Positions 26,457 to 35,239 of a DNA stretch of 46,096 bases are shown in pieces. Location: the NCBI GenBank assembly GCA_029260755.1, contig JAJDCQ010000161.1:1-46096 (forward strand). The letters run 5' to 3'. This DNA is from Planctomycetota bacterium (lineage in GTDB: Bacteria > Planctomycetota > J058 > JAJDCQ01). Under the pieces are notes generated by a model. That model did no database searches. It was not told the DNA's origin and saw only the letters and a program-made list of their open reading frames with translations. Numbering within the stretch: position 1 is the stretch's first letter; each line of letters opens with the position of its first letter. Both the position numbers and the translations under genes were made by a program.

Positions 26457-27737
26457 ATGGGTCGAATCTGGCTGGCTGGAGCGCTTCTCGTCGTCGGCCT
26501 CGGAGCGGCCCTGGCGCCGGCGCGCGCCCGCGACGACGACCCGCCGAAGGATCCCGCGCCGCCCGCGCCCGATCCGTTCGAGGTCGCCCTCGCCGAGCTG
26601 ACCGACGCCGCCGGCCGGAACCTCGCCGCGAAGGCGACGCGACCGGCCGCCGTCGACCCCGGCTCGATCCGGAACATGACCGCGCGACACGTCGACCTGC
26701 GCCCGGTCGGGCGCTCGATCGCGGCCGCGGCCGCCGGCGGATCCGGCCCGAACGCGCGCCTCGTCGGCCGCCTCGTCGAGCTCTCGGTCGCCGCCGGCGA
26801 GCGCCGCGGCGCCGACCTCATCCTCTCCGTCTCGCTCGTCGCCGACGACGGGGAGCTCATCGCTTCGACCCAGGAGATCCGGTCCGTCCCCCTCCGCGAC
26901 GACGATGACGACTCGTGGATCGAGAGCCTCACGGCCGCCGACCTCGCCCGCCTCGTCGATCCGATCGCGAAGCGCCTGACGGCCGAGACGGGGCCGCTCG
27001 GCGACGGAGCCCGCCCCGTCCTCGCGGTCACGCAGCCGCGCAACAAGACCTCCGAGCACATCGACGTCAGTCCGATCGTCGACCGCCTGGAAGGGCGACT
27101 CGCGGAGGTGGCCCGCGTCCACGTCGTCGACCGCGGCGATCCGCGCCCCGCGCCCGACCTCGTCCTCCTCGGCTCGCTCTCCGGCGTCGTCCGGCGCGTC
27201 GAGGAGGCCACGACGCGTCGCTACACCCTCGCCGTCCGCCTCGTCGATCTCCGGACCGGCCTCATCCCGTTCGTGGACGAGGCGTCGGTCGGGCGGCCAC
27301 GAGGCGCGGAGACCGGCGGCTTCGCCGCGGCGCTCGACGGGCTGGTCGACCGGCTCCTCCGCGATGCCGTGGAGGGGCTCGGCGGCGACGCGCCCCGCCG
27401 CCTGGTAATCACCCGCGACGCGATCCGCAACGCGACGTCCGACCACATCGACCTGACGCGCGTCGCCGATCGCATCGCCGCCGGCCTGACGCGCGCCGGC
27501 ACCCATCGGCTCGTCGCCGGCGACGCCGAGCGGGGCCTCCTCGCGAGGGCCGGGCTCCCGGCGCCGACCGTCACGCCCGCCGCCGAGGAGCGGCTCGCCG
27601 GAACGCTCGAGGCGACGCGCGAGCGGTCCGCCGCCGGGACGGCCGTGAACCGGCTCGTCCTCCGCCTCCGGATCGAGAGCCCGGACGGGCGCCTGGTCCG
27701 CTGGTCCGGCGAGCGGCGGACGACGCTCGAGGACTGA
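26457..27737 (+). CDS. Exported protein with three LpoB-like repeats
   Basis: 426 residues from the ATG at 26457 (a GTG one codon earlier is also possible; GGGGAGG lies 5 nt before the ATG). Signal peptide ends near ARA at about 25. The mature protein carries the LpoB-type phrase N-x-T-x-x-H-[VI]-D three times: IRNMTARHVD (71-80), RNKTSEHID (195-203) and IRNATSDHID (323-332), each followed by a helix like IVDRLEGRL or VADRIAAGL. LpoB proteins are periplasmic or lipid-anchored activators of the class A penicillin-binding protein PBP1B and normally have one such domain. No lipobox is seen here. The role in peptidoglycan synthesis is inferred; a CsgG-like outer-membrane part is the alternative. 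Confidence 0.75.
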   Translation: MGRIWLAGALLVVGLGAALAPARARDDDPPKDPAPPAPDPFEVALAELTDAAGRNLAAKATRPAAVDPGSIRNMTARHVDLRPVGRSIAAAAAGGSGPNARLVGRLVELSVAAGERRGADLILSVSLVADDGELIASTQEIRSVPLRDDDDDSWIESLTAADLARLVDPIAKRLTAETGPLGDGARPVLAVTQPRNKTSEHIDVSPIVDRLEGRLAEVARVHVVDRGDPRPAPDLVLLGSLSGVVRRVEEATTRRYTLAVRLVDLRTGLIPFVDEASVGRPRGAETGGFAAALDGLVDRLLRDAVEGLGGDAPRRLVITRDAIRNATSDHIDLTRVADRIAAGLTRAGTHRLVAGDAERGLLARAGLPAPTVTPAAEERLAGTLEATRERSAAGTAVNRLVLRLRIESPDGRLVRWSGERRTTLED

Positions 27738-27754
27738 CGAGGAGCCCCGCCCCG

Positions 27755-29110
<1,356 letters not shown>

Positions 29111-29124
29111 GCCCGACAGGGCAC

Positions 29125-29145
29125 GTCGCCGGTCGTCTCGGCGAC
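29125..29145 (+). terminator. Hairpin after the six-gene operon
   Basis: GTCGCCG and CGGCGAC pair perfectly over 7 bp with a 7-nt loop, starting 15 nt after the response regulator stop; TTACC follows. U-tract is minimal. Confidence 0.45.
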
Positions 29146-29294
29146 TTACCCTACTACCGGGCCCGCTACCTCGACCTTCGGTGAGCGGCCCGAGACCAGC
29201 TCGGGAGCAGGTCGCCTCGTCCTCGACCCGTCGCCGCCCCCTGCCTCGCATCGAGCCGGTCAGGTTCGATCCGCGGTCGGCGCTCACGACCGAA

Positions 29295-29361
29295 CCTCGG
29301 ATCCCATCGCTGCGAGCCAGCCCGCGGGGGCAAGAGTACGAGTCCATCCCGCGGGCGTGGC
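29295..29361 (+). repeat. Dispersed repeat, copy 1
   Basis: Contains TGCGAGCCAGCCCGCGGG then GCAAGAGTACGAG and GGCGTGGC. Copies 2 (29720-29770, left half) and 3 (45985-46036) share the same wording with scattered changes. It looks like an intergenic repeat family of this genome. Confidence 0.5.
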
Positions 29362-29408
29362 GTCCGGAATGCTATCCACTCACGGTCGCCCGCGGCCCGC
29401 CGCCGTCT

Positions 29409-29440
29409 CCGTTGCGCGGCGCAACGGCGCTTGCCAAGCG
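29409..29440. repeat. Two adjacent short palindromes
   Basis: CCGTTGCGC-G-GCGCAACGG (29409-29427) is followed directly by CGCTTG-C-CAAGCG (29428-29440); both are perfect. Each could form a tight hairpin in RNA or single-stranded DNA. Confidence 0.5.
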
Positions 29441-29563
29441 TCGGAGCCGCGCGAACCCAACCTCTCGCACCGTGCGGGAGTTGCGCGCGCGTAACAGCCT
29501 CGGCTCGGAGCCGGCATCGCACGGACCACAACGTTTCGCACCGAGCCTCTGGTGTGAATCGAA

Positions 29564-29651
29564 GGGGTCAGGTCCAGGAATCACACGAGCGAATCTGTCG
29601 CAGTCGCTGGTGTGACCTGGCCCCTCTGGTGTGAATCCTGGACCTGACCCC
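29564..29651. mobile_element. REP-like inverted repeat element
   Basis: Arms at 29564-29586 and 29629-29651 are 23 nt and pair with a single mismatch; the left arm starts GGGGTCAGGTCCAGG and ends with TCACAC. The 42-nt loop contains a further GTGTGACCTGGCCCC partial copy, and just right of it GACCCCTGGAATC occurs twice in tandem (29647 onwards). GGGGTCAGGT-type ends are known from REP elements mobilised by REP-associated tyrosine transposases. No transposase is present here, so this is a non-autonomous copy. Confidence 0.55.
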
Positions 29652-29719
29652 TGGAATCTGACCCCTGGAATCACAATAGGCGAGCCGGGAAGGCCCGTTC
29701 GGCGGTCGGCCTCACGCCC

Positions 29720-29770
29720 GAAGTCGGATTGTCTCGCTGCGAGGCCAGCCCGCGGGATCAGGATCGTCTT
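29720..29770 (+). repeat. Dispersed repeat, copy 2 (partial)
   Basis: CGCTGCGAGGCCAGCCCGCGGG at 29735-29756 matches copy 1 with one extra G; the GCAAGAGTACGAG half is not conserved. Confidence 0.4.
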
Positions 29771-29791
29771 GTCCGCCGGACGGCGGGTCGC

Positions 29792-30205
29792 TCAGACGAG
29801 AGCACGATCCCGGCACTCCCGCGGTCGCTCGACGATGAGGGTTCCGTCGGGCGCCTTCCCCGAGATCTTGATGATGCCGTGGTCGGCCTCGACCTCGAAG
29901 CGAGTGATCCGGTTCGGCCCGTCGGGCGGGAGAAACCGCTCGTCGCGGTCGATCCCCTCCCGGAGGACGTCCCGCGGCTTCTCGCGGGCGAGATCGAGCC
30001 AGCGCTCGATGTCGTCTCCGCGGGAGAGCCGGGCGATCTCGTCGACCTTGCCGTACGAGATCTCGCCTCGTTCGAAGGCCTCGCGGACGATCGGGGATCG
30101 CTCGTAGGCGCGGGCCGCGCGGAGGAGACGGTAGGTCTTGTCGCGGCCGAGGTCGAGCATCGCCTCGGCGAAGCGGCGCGTGTCGGGATGCCCATAGAGA
30201 TCGTG
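29792..30205 (-). pseudogene. HNH-endonuclease-like N-terminal remnant
   Basis: A minus frame with Met at 30158-30160 and coding-like sequence further upstream (LYGHPDTRRFAEAM) encodes wording typical of the DUF222-like region that precedes the HNH domain: KTYRLLRAARAYERSPIVREAFERGEISYGKVDEIARL. The expected HNH nuclease domain (about 100 more residues) is absent, and the frame ends at 29792. No good start or ribosome-binding site is seen. Such genes are often multicopy and decay. It could be a small intact protein, but a 3'-truncated remnant is more likely. Confidence 0.5.
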
Positions 30206-30397
30206 GAGACCCCGAGGGCGGCTCGGCCCGGCGGGTTCCCCTCATGCCGGGCAGGTGGAGGCGGGCCTGGTTGTCGAGGGGATCGATGCCGAGGGAACAA
30301 GAAGCCCGCTACCTCGATCTGGGGCACGAGCGCGCTCAGTACGCGTGGATGATGCGTCTGCAGCGTTCCTGCCGTTCCCGATGCGGCGCGTCTCCTG

Positions 30398-30414
30398 CCG
30401 GCAAGATCCGCACG
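30398..30414 (+). promoter_or_regulatory. 17-nt element shared by the two electron-transfer units, copy A
   Basis: CCGGCAAGATCCGCACG, 132 nt before the flavoprotein start. The identical 17 nt recur at 37164-37180 before the outer-membrane barrel gene. Candidate shared regulator site. Confidence 0.35.
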
Positions 30415-30466
30415 GTGACGGTCGCACGCCCGGTTCGGACGATCTCGCACTTCGACCCAAGTGCCG

Positions 30467-30472
30467 TATCAT
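30467..30472 (+). promoter_or_regulatory. -10 box for the electron-transfer operon
   Basis: TATCAT, the same hexamer as at 7487-7492, 58 nt before the ATG at 30530. A -35 at the right distance is not convincing. Confidence 0.4.
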
Positions 30473-30529
30473 CAGCTCACTACAACAGCCAGGCGACGCC
30501 GGAGCGAGCTTTGCGCTTCCGACCGGGTG

Positions 30530-32011
30530 ATGAGCGCAACCTGGCTGATCGCGATCGTGGTGGGGGCCGTCCTGGCTGCGGTCGCGGTGTGGCAGCGCCG
30601 GATCGAGCGAGCGGGCTCCCGGCGGGTGAGGGCCCAGCTCGCCGAGGCGCGGGAGCGCGGAACCCACGCGCCCCTCACCCAGCACCCGGTCATCGAGCCG
30701 CTCCTGTGCATCGGATGCACGACCTGCGTCGAGGCCTGCCCCGAGCACGACGTCCTCGGCATGGTCCGCGGCGTCGCGACCGTCATCCACGGCAGCCGCT
30801 GCATCGGCATCGCTCTCTGCGCCGAGGCCTGCCCCGTCGGCGCGATCACCGTCGGCCTCGGAGAGCTGGCGAACAGCCCCGACATGCCGAAGCTCGACGA
30901 CGAGCTCGAGACCTCGGTGCCGGGGATCTTCATCGCGGGCGAGCTCGGCGGCTACGCCCTGATCCGCAACGCGGTCGCCCAGGGGACCCAGGCCCTCTCG
31001 GCCGTCGGCCGGAGCGCCCACCTCGAGCGAGCGAAGGGCGACGCCTCGGTCGAGGACGTCCTGATCGTCGGCGCCGGCCCCGCCGGTCTGGCCGCAACGC
31101 TGCGGGCCGTCGAGCTCGGCCTGCGCTACCGCACGATCGACATGGACGACATCGGCGGGACCGTCCGGAAGTACCCGCGGCGCAAGCTCACCCTCACCCA
31201 GCCGGTCGACCTGCCGCTCGTCGGCCGCGCGATCGAGCGCCACGAGTATCTCAAGGAGGAGCTCATCGAGCTCTTCGAGCGGATCGTCGCCGACTACGAG
31301 CTCCGGATCGACTCGGGCGTGAAGCTGGAAGCCGTCTCGCGCGACGCCGACGGCGTCCTCACCGCGGGCACGTCCGCCGGCGAGATCCGGTGCCGGACGA
31401 TCGTCCTCGCCCTCGGCCGACGCGGCACGCCTCGCCGGCTCGGCGTCCCCGGCGAGGCCGCCGAGAAGGTCCTCTACCAGCTCATGGATGCCGCGAGCTA
31501 TCGCGACGAGCACGTCCTCGTCGTCGGCGGCGGCGACAGCGCGATCGAGGCGGCCTGCGCCCTCGCCGAGCAGCCCGGCAACGTCGTCACCCTCTCCTAC
31601 CGTAAGCCTCACTTCTTCCGGGTCAAGCCGAAGAACGAGCAGCGCATCGGCGAGCTCGTCGCGGCCGGTCGGATCCGTCTCGTCATGAGCAGCAACGTCG
31701 CCCGGATCGAGGCTGACCACGTCGTCCTCCGGGTCACCGCCGATGCGGCGAAGGGCGAGGAAGAGATCCCGAATGGCGCCGTCTTCGTCTTCGCCGGCGG
31801 CGTGCCGCCGTTCCCGCTCCTGAAGTCGATGGGGATCGAGATGGGCGCCCCCGCCGGATCGTCGATCGGCAGCGCGGTCCGGATCGAGGGCGCCGAGGTT
31901 CGCACCGATACCAAGAGCGCCATCCATCGCGTCCCGACGCGGTCCGCCCGCGCTCCCCGTCGCCCGAGAGCGACGAGCGGGAGAGCGCCGCGGGGAGGTT
32001 CGCGGCGATGA
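30530..32011 (+). CDS. Membrane-anchored ferredoxin-flavoprotein oxidoreductase
   Basis: 493 residues from the ATG at 30530 (GTG at 30527 possible). One N-terminal membrane helix (about 4-21). Ferredoxin module: CIGCTTCVEACP (Cys60, 63, 66, 70) binds one [4Fe-4S]; the second motif CIGIALCAEACP lacks its second Cys (Cys91, 97, 101 only), so its cluster may be [3Fe-4S]. Residues about 127-160 (TSVPGIFIAGELGGYALIRNA) are the segment that normally closes a thioredoxin-reductase-like fold, yet here it precedes the FAD site GAGPAG (181-186). The NAD(P) site is VVGGGDSA (331-338). No redox CxxC of thioredoxin reductase is present. It probably moves electrons between NAD(P)H or a soluble donor and the cytochrome b partner. 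The ATGA overlap couples it to the next gene. Confidence 0.85.
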   Translation: MSATWLIAIVVGAVLAAVAVWQRRIERAGSRRVRAQLAEARERGTHAPLTQHPVIEPLLCIGCTTCVEACPEHDVLGMVRGVATVIHGSRCIGIALCAEACPVGAITVGLGELANSPDMPKLDDELETSVPGIFIAGELGGYALIRNAVAQGTQALSAVGRSAHLERAKGDASVEDVLIVGAGPAGLAATLRAVELGLRYRTIDMDDIGGTVRKYPRRKLTLTQPVDLPLVGRAIERHEYLKEELIELFERIVADYELRIDSGVKLEAVSRDADGVLTAGTSAGEIRCRTIVLALGRRGTPRRLGVPGEAAEKVLYQLMDAASYRDEHVLVVGGGDSAIEAACALAEQPGNVVTLSYRKPHFFRVKPKNEQRIGELVAAGRIRLVMSSNVARIEADHVVLRVTADAAKGEEEIPNGAVFVFAGGVPPFPLLKSMGIEMGAPAGSSIGSAVRIEGAEVRTDTKSAIHRVPTRSARAPRRPRATSGRAPRGGSRR

Positions 32012-32892
32012 CCACCACCGACCGCCCGATCGCTCCGCAGCTCGTCCTCGGCGCCGGGATCCTCGGCGCCATCGGTCTGAGCAGCCTGGTGGCCGTCCAC
32101 GCCGGCTACTACCTCCTGCCCGTGGCCGAGCGTCCGCTCCACGCCGCCCACGAGCTGCTCCGCCCCTCGGGCAAGGTCGGCCTGTCGCTCGGGATCGCGG
32201 GCACCGTCCTCATGCTCCTCAACCTGACCTACCTCCTCCGCAAGAAGCTCGCGCGGCTGCGAGGCGTCGGGTCGCTCCGGAGCTGGATGGCGTTCCACGT
32301 GGCGACCGGGCTGCTCGGACCCGGCCTCATCGTCGCCCACAGCGCCTTCGCCCCGAAGAGCACCCACGGGACGGTCGCGTTCGTGGCGATGCTCGTCGTC
32401 GTGACGACCGGCGTGATCGGACGCTGGCTCTACGCGCGGGTGCCGAGGTCGATCGAGGGTCACGAGCTCGAGTACGAGGAGCTCCGTCGCCGCCTCACCC
32501 GTCACCGCGACGTCCTCCTCCGGCTCGGCGTCGCCGAGACGCTCCTGCGGCCGGTCCGACGGTTCGATCCGACCGAGGCCGAGCGGAGCCTCGTCGGCGC
32601 GATCGCCTGCCTGATCGCCGGCGACCGCGCGTTCCGACGCGACCTCGACCACCTCCGGCGCGCCGTGCAGGCGTCGGCGACCCTCCGGCGCCGCGCGAAG
32701 GAGATCCTCCCGGTCGCGACCGAGCTCTGCCGCGAGCGCCACTGGCTGGTGCGCTACCAGGAGCTCCGCTTCGCGATGAGCTCGTGGCGGTTCCTCCACC
32801 GCTGGCTCGCGATCGTCATGCTCGTCGTGGCCGCCGGCCACATCGTCCTCGCCCTGCGCTTCGGGGCCCTCTGGGTCCTCACGGGGTCCTGA
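32008..32892 (+). CDS. Cytochrome b-type multi-pass membrane protein
   Basis: 294 residues with about five membrane helices (starting near 11, 57, 93, 121 and 262). Two His pairs fit transmembrane b-haem ligation: His97 and His111 in one helix, His264 and His278 in another, both with 14-residue spacing; His31 is a further candidate. A large charged cytoplasmic loop (about 145-255) separates helices four and five. Not a close match to any named cytochrome b family I know. By position between the ferredoxin-flavoprotein and the multihaem cytochromes it should carry electrons across the inner membrane. Start ATG overlaps the flavoprotein stop. Confidence 0.75.
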   Translation: MTTTDRPIAPQLVLGAGILGAIGLSSLVAVHAGYYLLPVAERPLHAAHELLRPSGKVGLSLGIAGTVLMLLNLTYLLRKKLARLRGVGSLRSWMAFHVATGLLGPGLIVAHSAFAPKSTHGTVAFVAMLVVVTTGVIGRWLYARVPRSIEGHELEYEELRRRLTRHRDVLLRLGVAETLLRPVRRFDPTEAERSLVGAIACLIAGDRAFRRDLDHLRRAVQASATLRRRAKEILPVATELCRERHWLVRYQELRFAMSSWRFLHRWLAIVMLVVAAGHIVLALRFGALWVLTGS

Positions 32893-32893
32893 G

Positions 32894-35239
32894 ATGAGCT
32901 CCGGTCACGAGCCCGCCGACGCCGCCCCGCGCCTCTCGCGCGCCCCGGTCATCGTGGGCATCCTCGTCCTCTGCGGGCTCGGCGCCTTCGTCACCCTCCA
33001 GTCGCCGATGCCGGGCGCCCTCGCCTCGCCGCACGGCCAGATCACCAGCCTCAACTTCTTCTGGGGATGCGAGAGCTGCCATGCGGACGGCGGGCTCACG
33101 GCCGGCTGCCTCGGCTGCCACGAGGAGATCGTCGCGCAGCTCGACCGCGGCGAGGGCCTCCACGACTGGCTCCTGAAGCGGGCGGCCGCCGAGGCGTCGA
33201 CCGACGACGGGTCCGAGGCCGCCGAGGCCGAGCTCACCTGCCTGCCGTGCCACGGCGAGCACAACGGCGCCGAGTTCGAGCTCGTCAGCACGATCAGCTG
33301 GCCCGGCGGCGACCCCGAGGCGTTCGACCACGCCCACGTCGCGTTCGAGCTCGCCGGCGCGCACGACGCGCTCGCGTGCATCGACTGCCACGCGAGCGTC
33401 GCCGACGACCGGCTCGACCACCTCGTCCCGGCCTACCCCGACCTCGGGCGCGCGAAGACGTGGCTCGGGCTCTCGCAGGCGTGCGCCGGCTGCCACGACG
33501 ACCCGCACCGGGTCGAGGGCGATGCGTCCGCGACCACCGAGCGGTGCGAGAGCTGTCACGCGCAGGAGAGCTTCGCGGAGGCCCCCGGGTTCGATCACGA
33601 CGAGCACCTGCCGCTGGCCGGCGCCCACGACGACGTCGAGTGCGCCGCCTGCCACGACCTGCCCGAGCCGAGCGGCGTCGACGCCGAGACGGGGCGGCCG
33701 ATCCGCGACCGGCTCCCGTTCGGGCTGGTCGAGGGCGCCGAGTGCGAGGCCTGCCACGAGTCGCCGCACCGGGCGGCGTGGCCGGCGGCCGAGAACGGCG
33801 AGCGCTGCACCCACTGTCACCCCGCGAGCGCGCCGACCTGGACCGAGGCGACGGCCGCGATCACGCCGGAGCTCCACGCGAGCACCGGCTTCCCCCTCGA
33901 GCGACCGCACGCGACGGTCGACTGCGTCGCCTGCCACGCCGCCGCCCTCCCGTTCGCCGAGCGCTACCCCGACGCGACCGCGGCCGACTACGCCCGCGCG
34001 CCCGAGACGTGCCAGGGCTGCCACGAGGACATCCACGCCGGTCAGTTCGTCGCCGACGGCGGCGACGCCCGGGCCTGCCTCGAGTGCCACGACCGCCACC
34101 GCTTCCGCCCGCCCGCCTTCGCCATCGCGGATCACGCGGCGAGCTTCGAGCTCGCCGGGGCGCACCTGGCCGTCCCCTGCATCGGATGCCACGCGAACGA
34201 CGCGGCCGGCGTCCGCCGCTTCGCCGAGACGCCGAGCGCGTGCGCCGACTGCCACGACTCGCCCCACCGGGCGCCGCTCGGCGACGACTGCGCCGGCTGC
34301 CACCCGAGCGGCAGCGAGCGGTGGTCCGAAGCCGAGCCCGCGATGACCGCCGAGGCGCACGCGAGCACCGGATTCCGCCTCGCCGCGCCCCACGACGGGG
34401 TCGCCTGCGCGGGCTGCCACGACCCGCGGGCCAGCTTCGACGTCGCCTACCCCGACCCGGCCACCGACGGCTACCTCCGCCACGAGACGACCTGTCAGGG
34501 ATGCCACGACGACGTCCACGGCGGGCAGTTCGCGACGACCCACGACGGCTGCCTCGACTGCCACGAGCGCGATCGGCTCGACCCGCCGGCCTACGGCCTC
34601 GCCGCCCACGACACCTGGGCGCTCGCCGGCGCGCACCGCGACGCCGACTGCGCCTCCTGCCACCGGGTCGAGGCGACGACCGGCGTCCGCCGGTTCGTCG
34701 GCACGCCGACCGCTTGCGCCGACTGCCACGACGACGTCCACGCGGGGCAGTTCGGCGCGTCGGTGGACTGCGCGAGCTGCCACGGCGAGACGTCCGAGTC
34801 CTGGACGATCCGTCCGTTCGACCACGCGGCTCGCGCCGACTGGCCGCTCATCGACCGGCACGGCGACGCCGACTGCGCCTCCTGCCACGCCGAGGACCGC
34901 GGCGTCGTCGTCTACCGGGCGACCCCGACCGCGTGCGGCGCCTGCCACACCGACGTGCACCGCGGCCAGCTCGCCGGCGGCCCCGCCGGACGCTCGACCA
35001 CGCTCCAGACGCGGAGCGGTCGGCGTCGGGTGGCCGACTGCGAGGCGTGCCACGAGGCCGCCGCCGCCTGGGACGCGCCCGGGTTCGACCACGACCGGAG
35101 CCGCTTCCCGCTCGACGGGTCTCACGAGAGCGTCGCGTGCCTCGACTGTCACCCGTCGGTGAAGACGCGCGCCGGCGAGACGTTCATCCGCTACCGGCCC
35201 CTCGGGATCGAGTGCAGGGACTGCCATGACCTCCGCTAG
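32894..35239 (+). CDS. 26-haem cytochrome c, membrane anchored
   Basis: 781 residues starting 1 nt after the previous stop. One hydrophobic segment near 18-36 (VIVGILVLCGLGAFVTL) is a signal anchor or signal peptide. I count 26 CxxCH motifs from CESCH near residue 59 to CRDCH at the C-terminal end, with many extra His as distal ligands, often in FDHDxH, LAGAH and PHR phrases typical of cytochrome c3/c7-like modules. The repeating wording (AxxDCxxCH...GVRRFxxTPxACADCH...DVHAGQF) shows growth by duplication. It should form a long periplasmic wire from the cytochrome b protein outward. The gene overlaps the next by 14 nt. Confidence 0.93.
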   Translation: MSSGHEPADAAPRLSRAPVIVGILVLCGLGAFVTLQSPMPGALASPHGQITSLNFFWGCESCHADGGLTAGCLGCHEEIVAQLDRGEGLHDWLLKRAAAEASTDDGSEAAEAELTCLPCHGEHNGAEFELVSTISWPGGDPEAFDHAHVAFELAGAHDALACIDCHASVADDRLDHLVPAYPDLGRAKTWLGLSQACAGCHDDPHRVEGDASATTERCESCHAQESFAEAPGFDHDEHLPLAGAHDDVECAACHDLPEPSGVDAETGRPIRDRLPFGLVEGAECEACHESPHRAAWPAAENGERCTHCHPASAPTWTEATAAITPELHASTGFPLERPHATVDCVACHAAALPFAERYPDATAADYARAPETCQGCHEDIHAGQFVADGGDARACLECHDRHRFRPPAFAIADHAASFELAGAHLAVPCIGCHANDAAGVRRFAETPSACADCHDSPHRAPLGDDCAGCHPSGSERWSEAEPAMTAEAHASTGFRLAAPHDGVACAGCHDPRASFDVAYPDPATDGYLRHETTCQGCHDDVHGGQFATTHDGCLDCHERDRLDPPAYGLAAHDTWALAGAHRDADCASCHRVEATTGVRRFVGTPTACADCHDDVHAGQFGASVDCASCHGETSESWTIRPFDHAARADWPLIDRHGDADCASCHAEDRGVVVYRATPTACGACHTDVHRGQLAGGPAGRSTTLQTRSGRRRVADCEACHEAAAAWDAPGFDHDRSRFPLDGSHESVACLDCHPSVKTRAGETFIRYRPLGIECRDCHDLR

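Larger units (their letters stand above)
29161..29791. other. Non-coding island with palindromes and repeats
   Basis: About 630 nt without a supported gene. Open frames here are short and Arg-rich. It holds paired palindromes (29409-29440), a REP-like inverted repeat (29564-29651) and two copies of a dispersed repeat. The border sequence GCCCGCTACCTCGACCT (29161-29177) recurs with one change at 30304-30320 on the other side of the HNH remnant. Confidence 0.5.

Noticed and set aside
29166..29531. 121-codon minus frame in the repeat island
   Set aside because: It spans palindromes and a dispersed repeat and has shadow-like composition.
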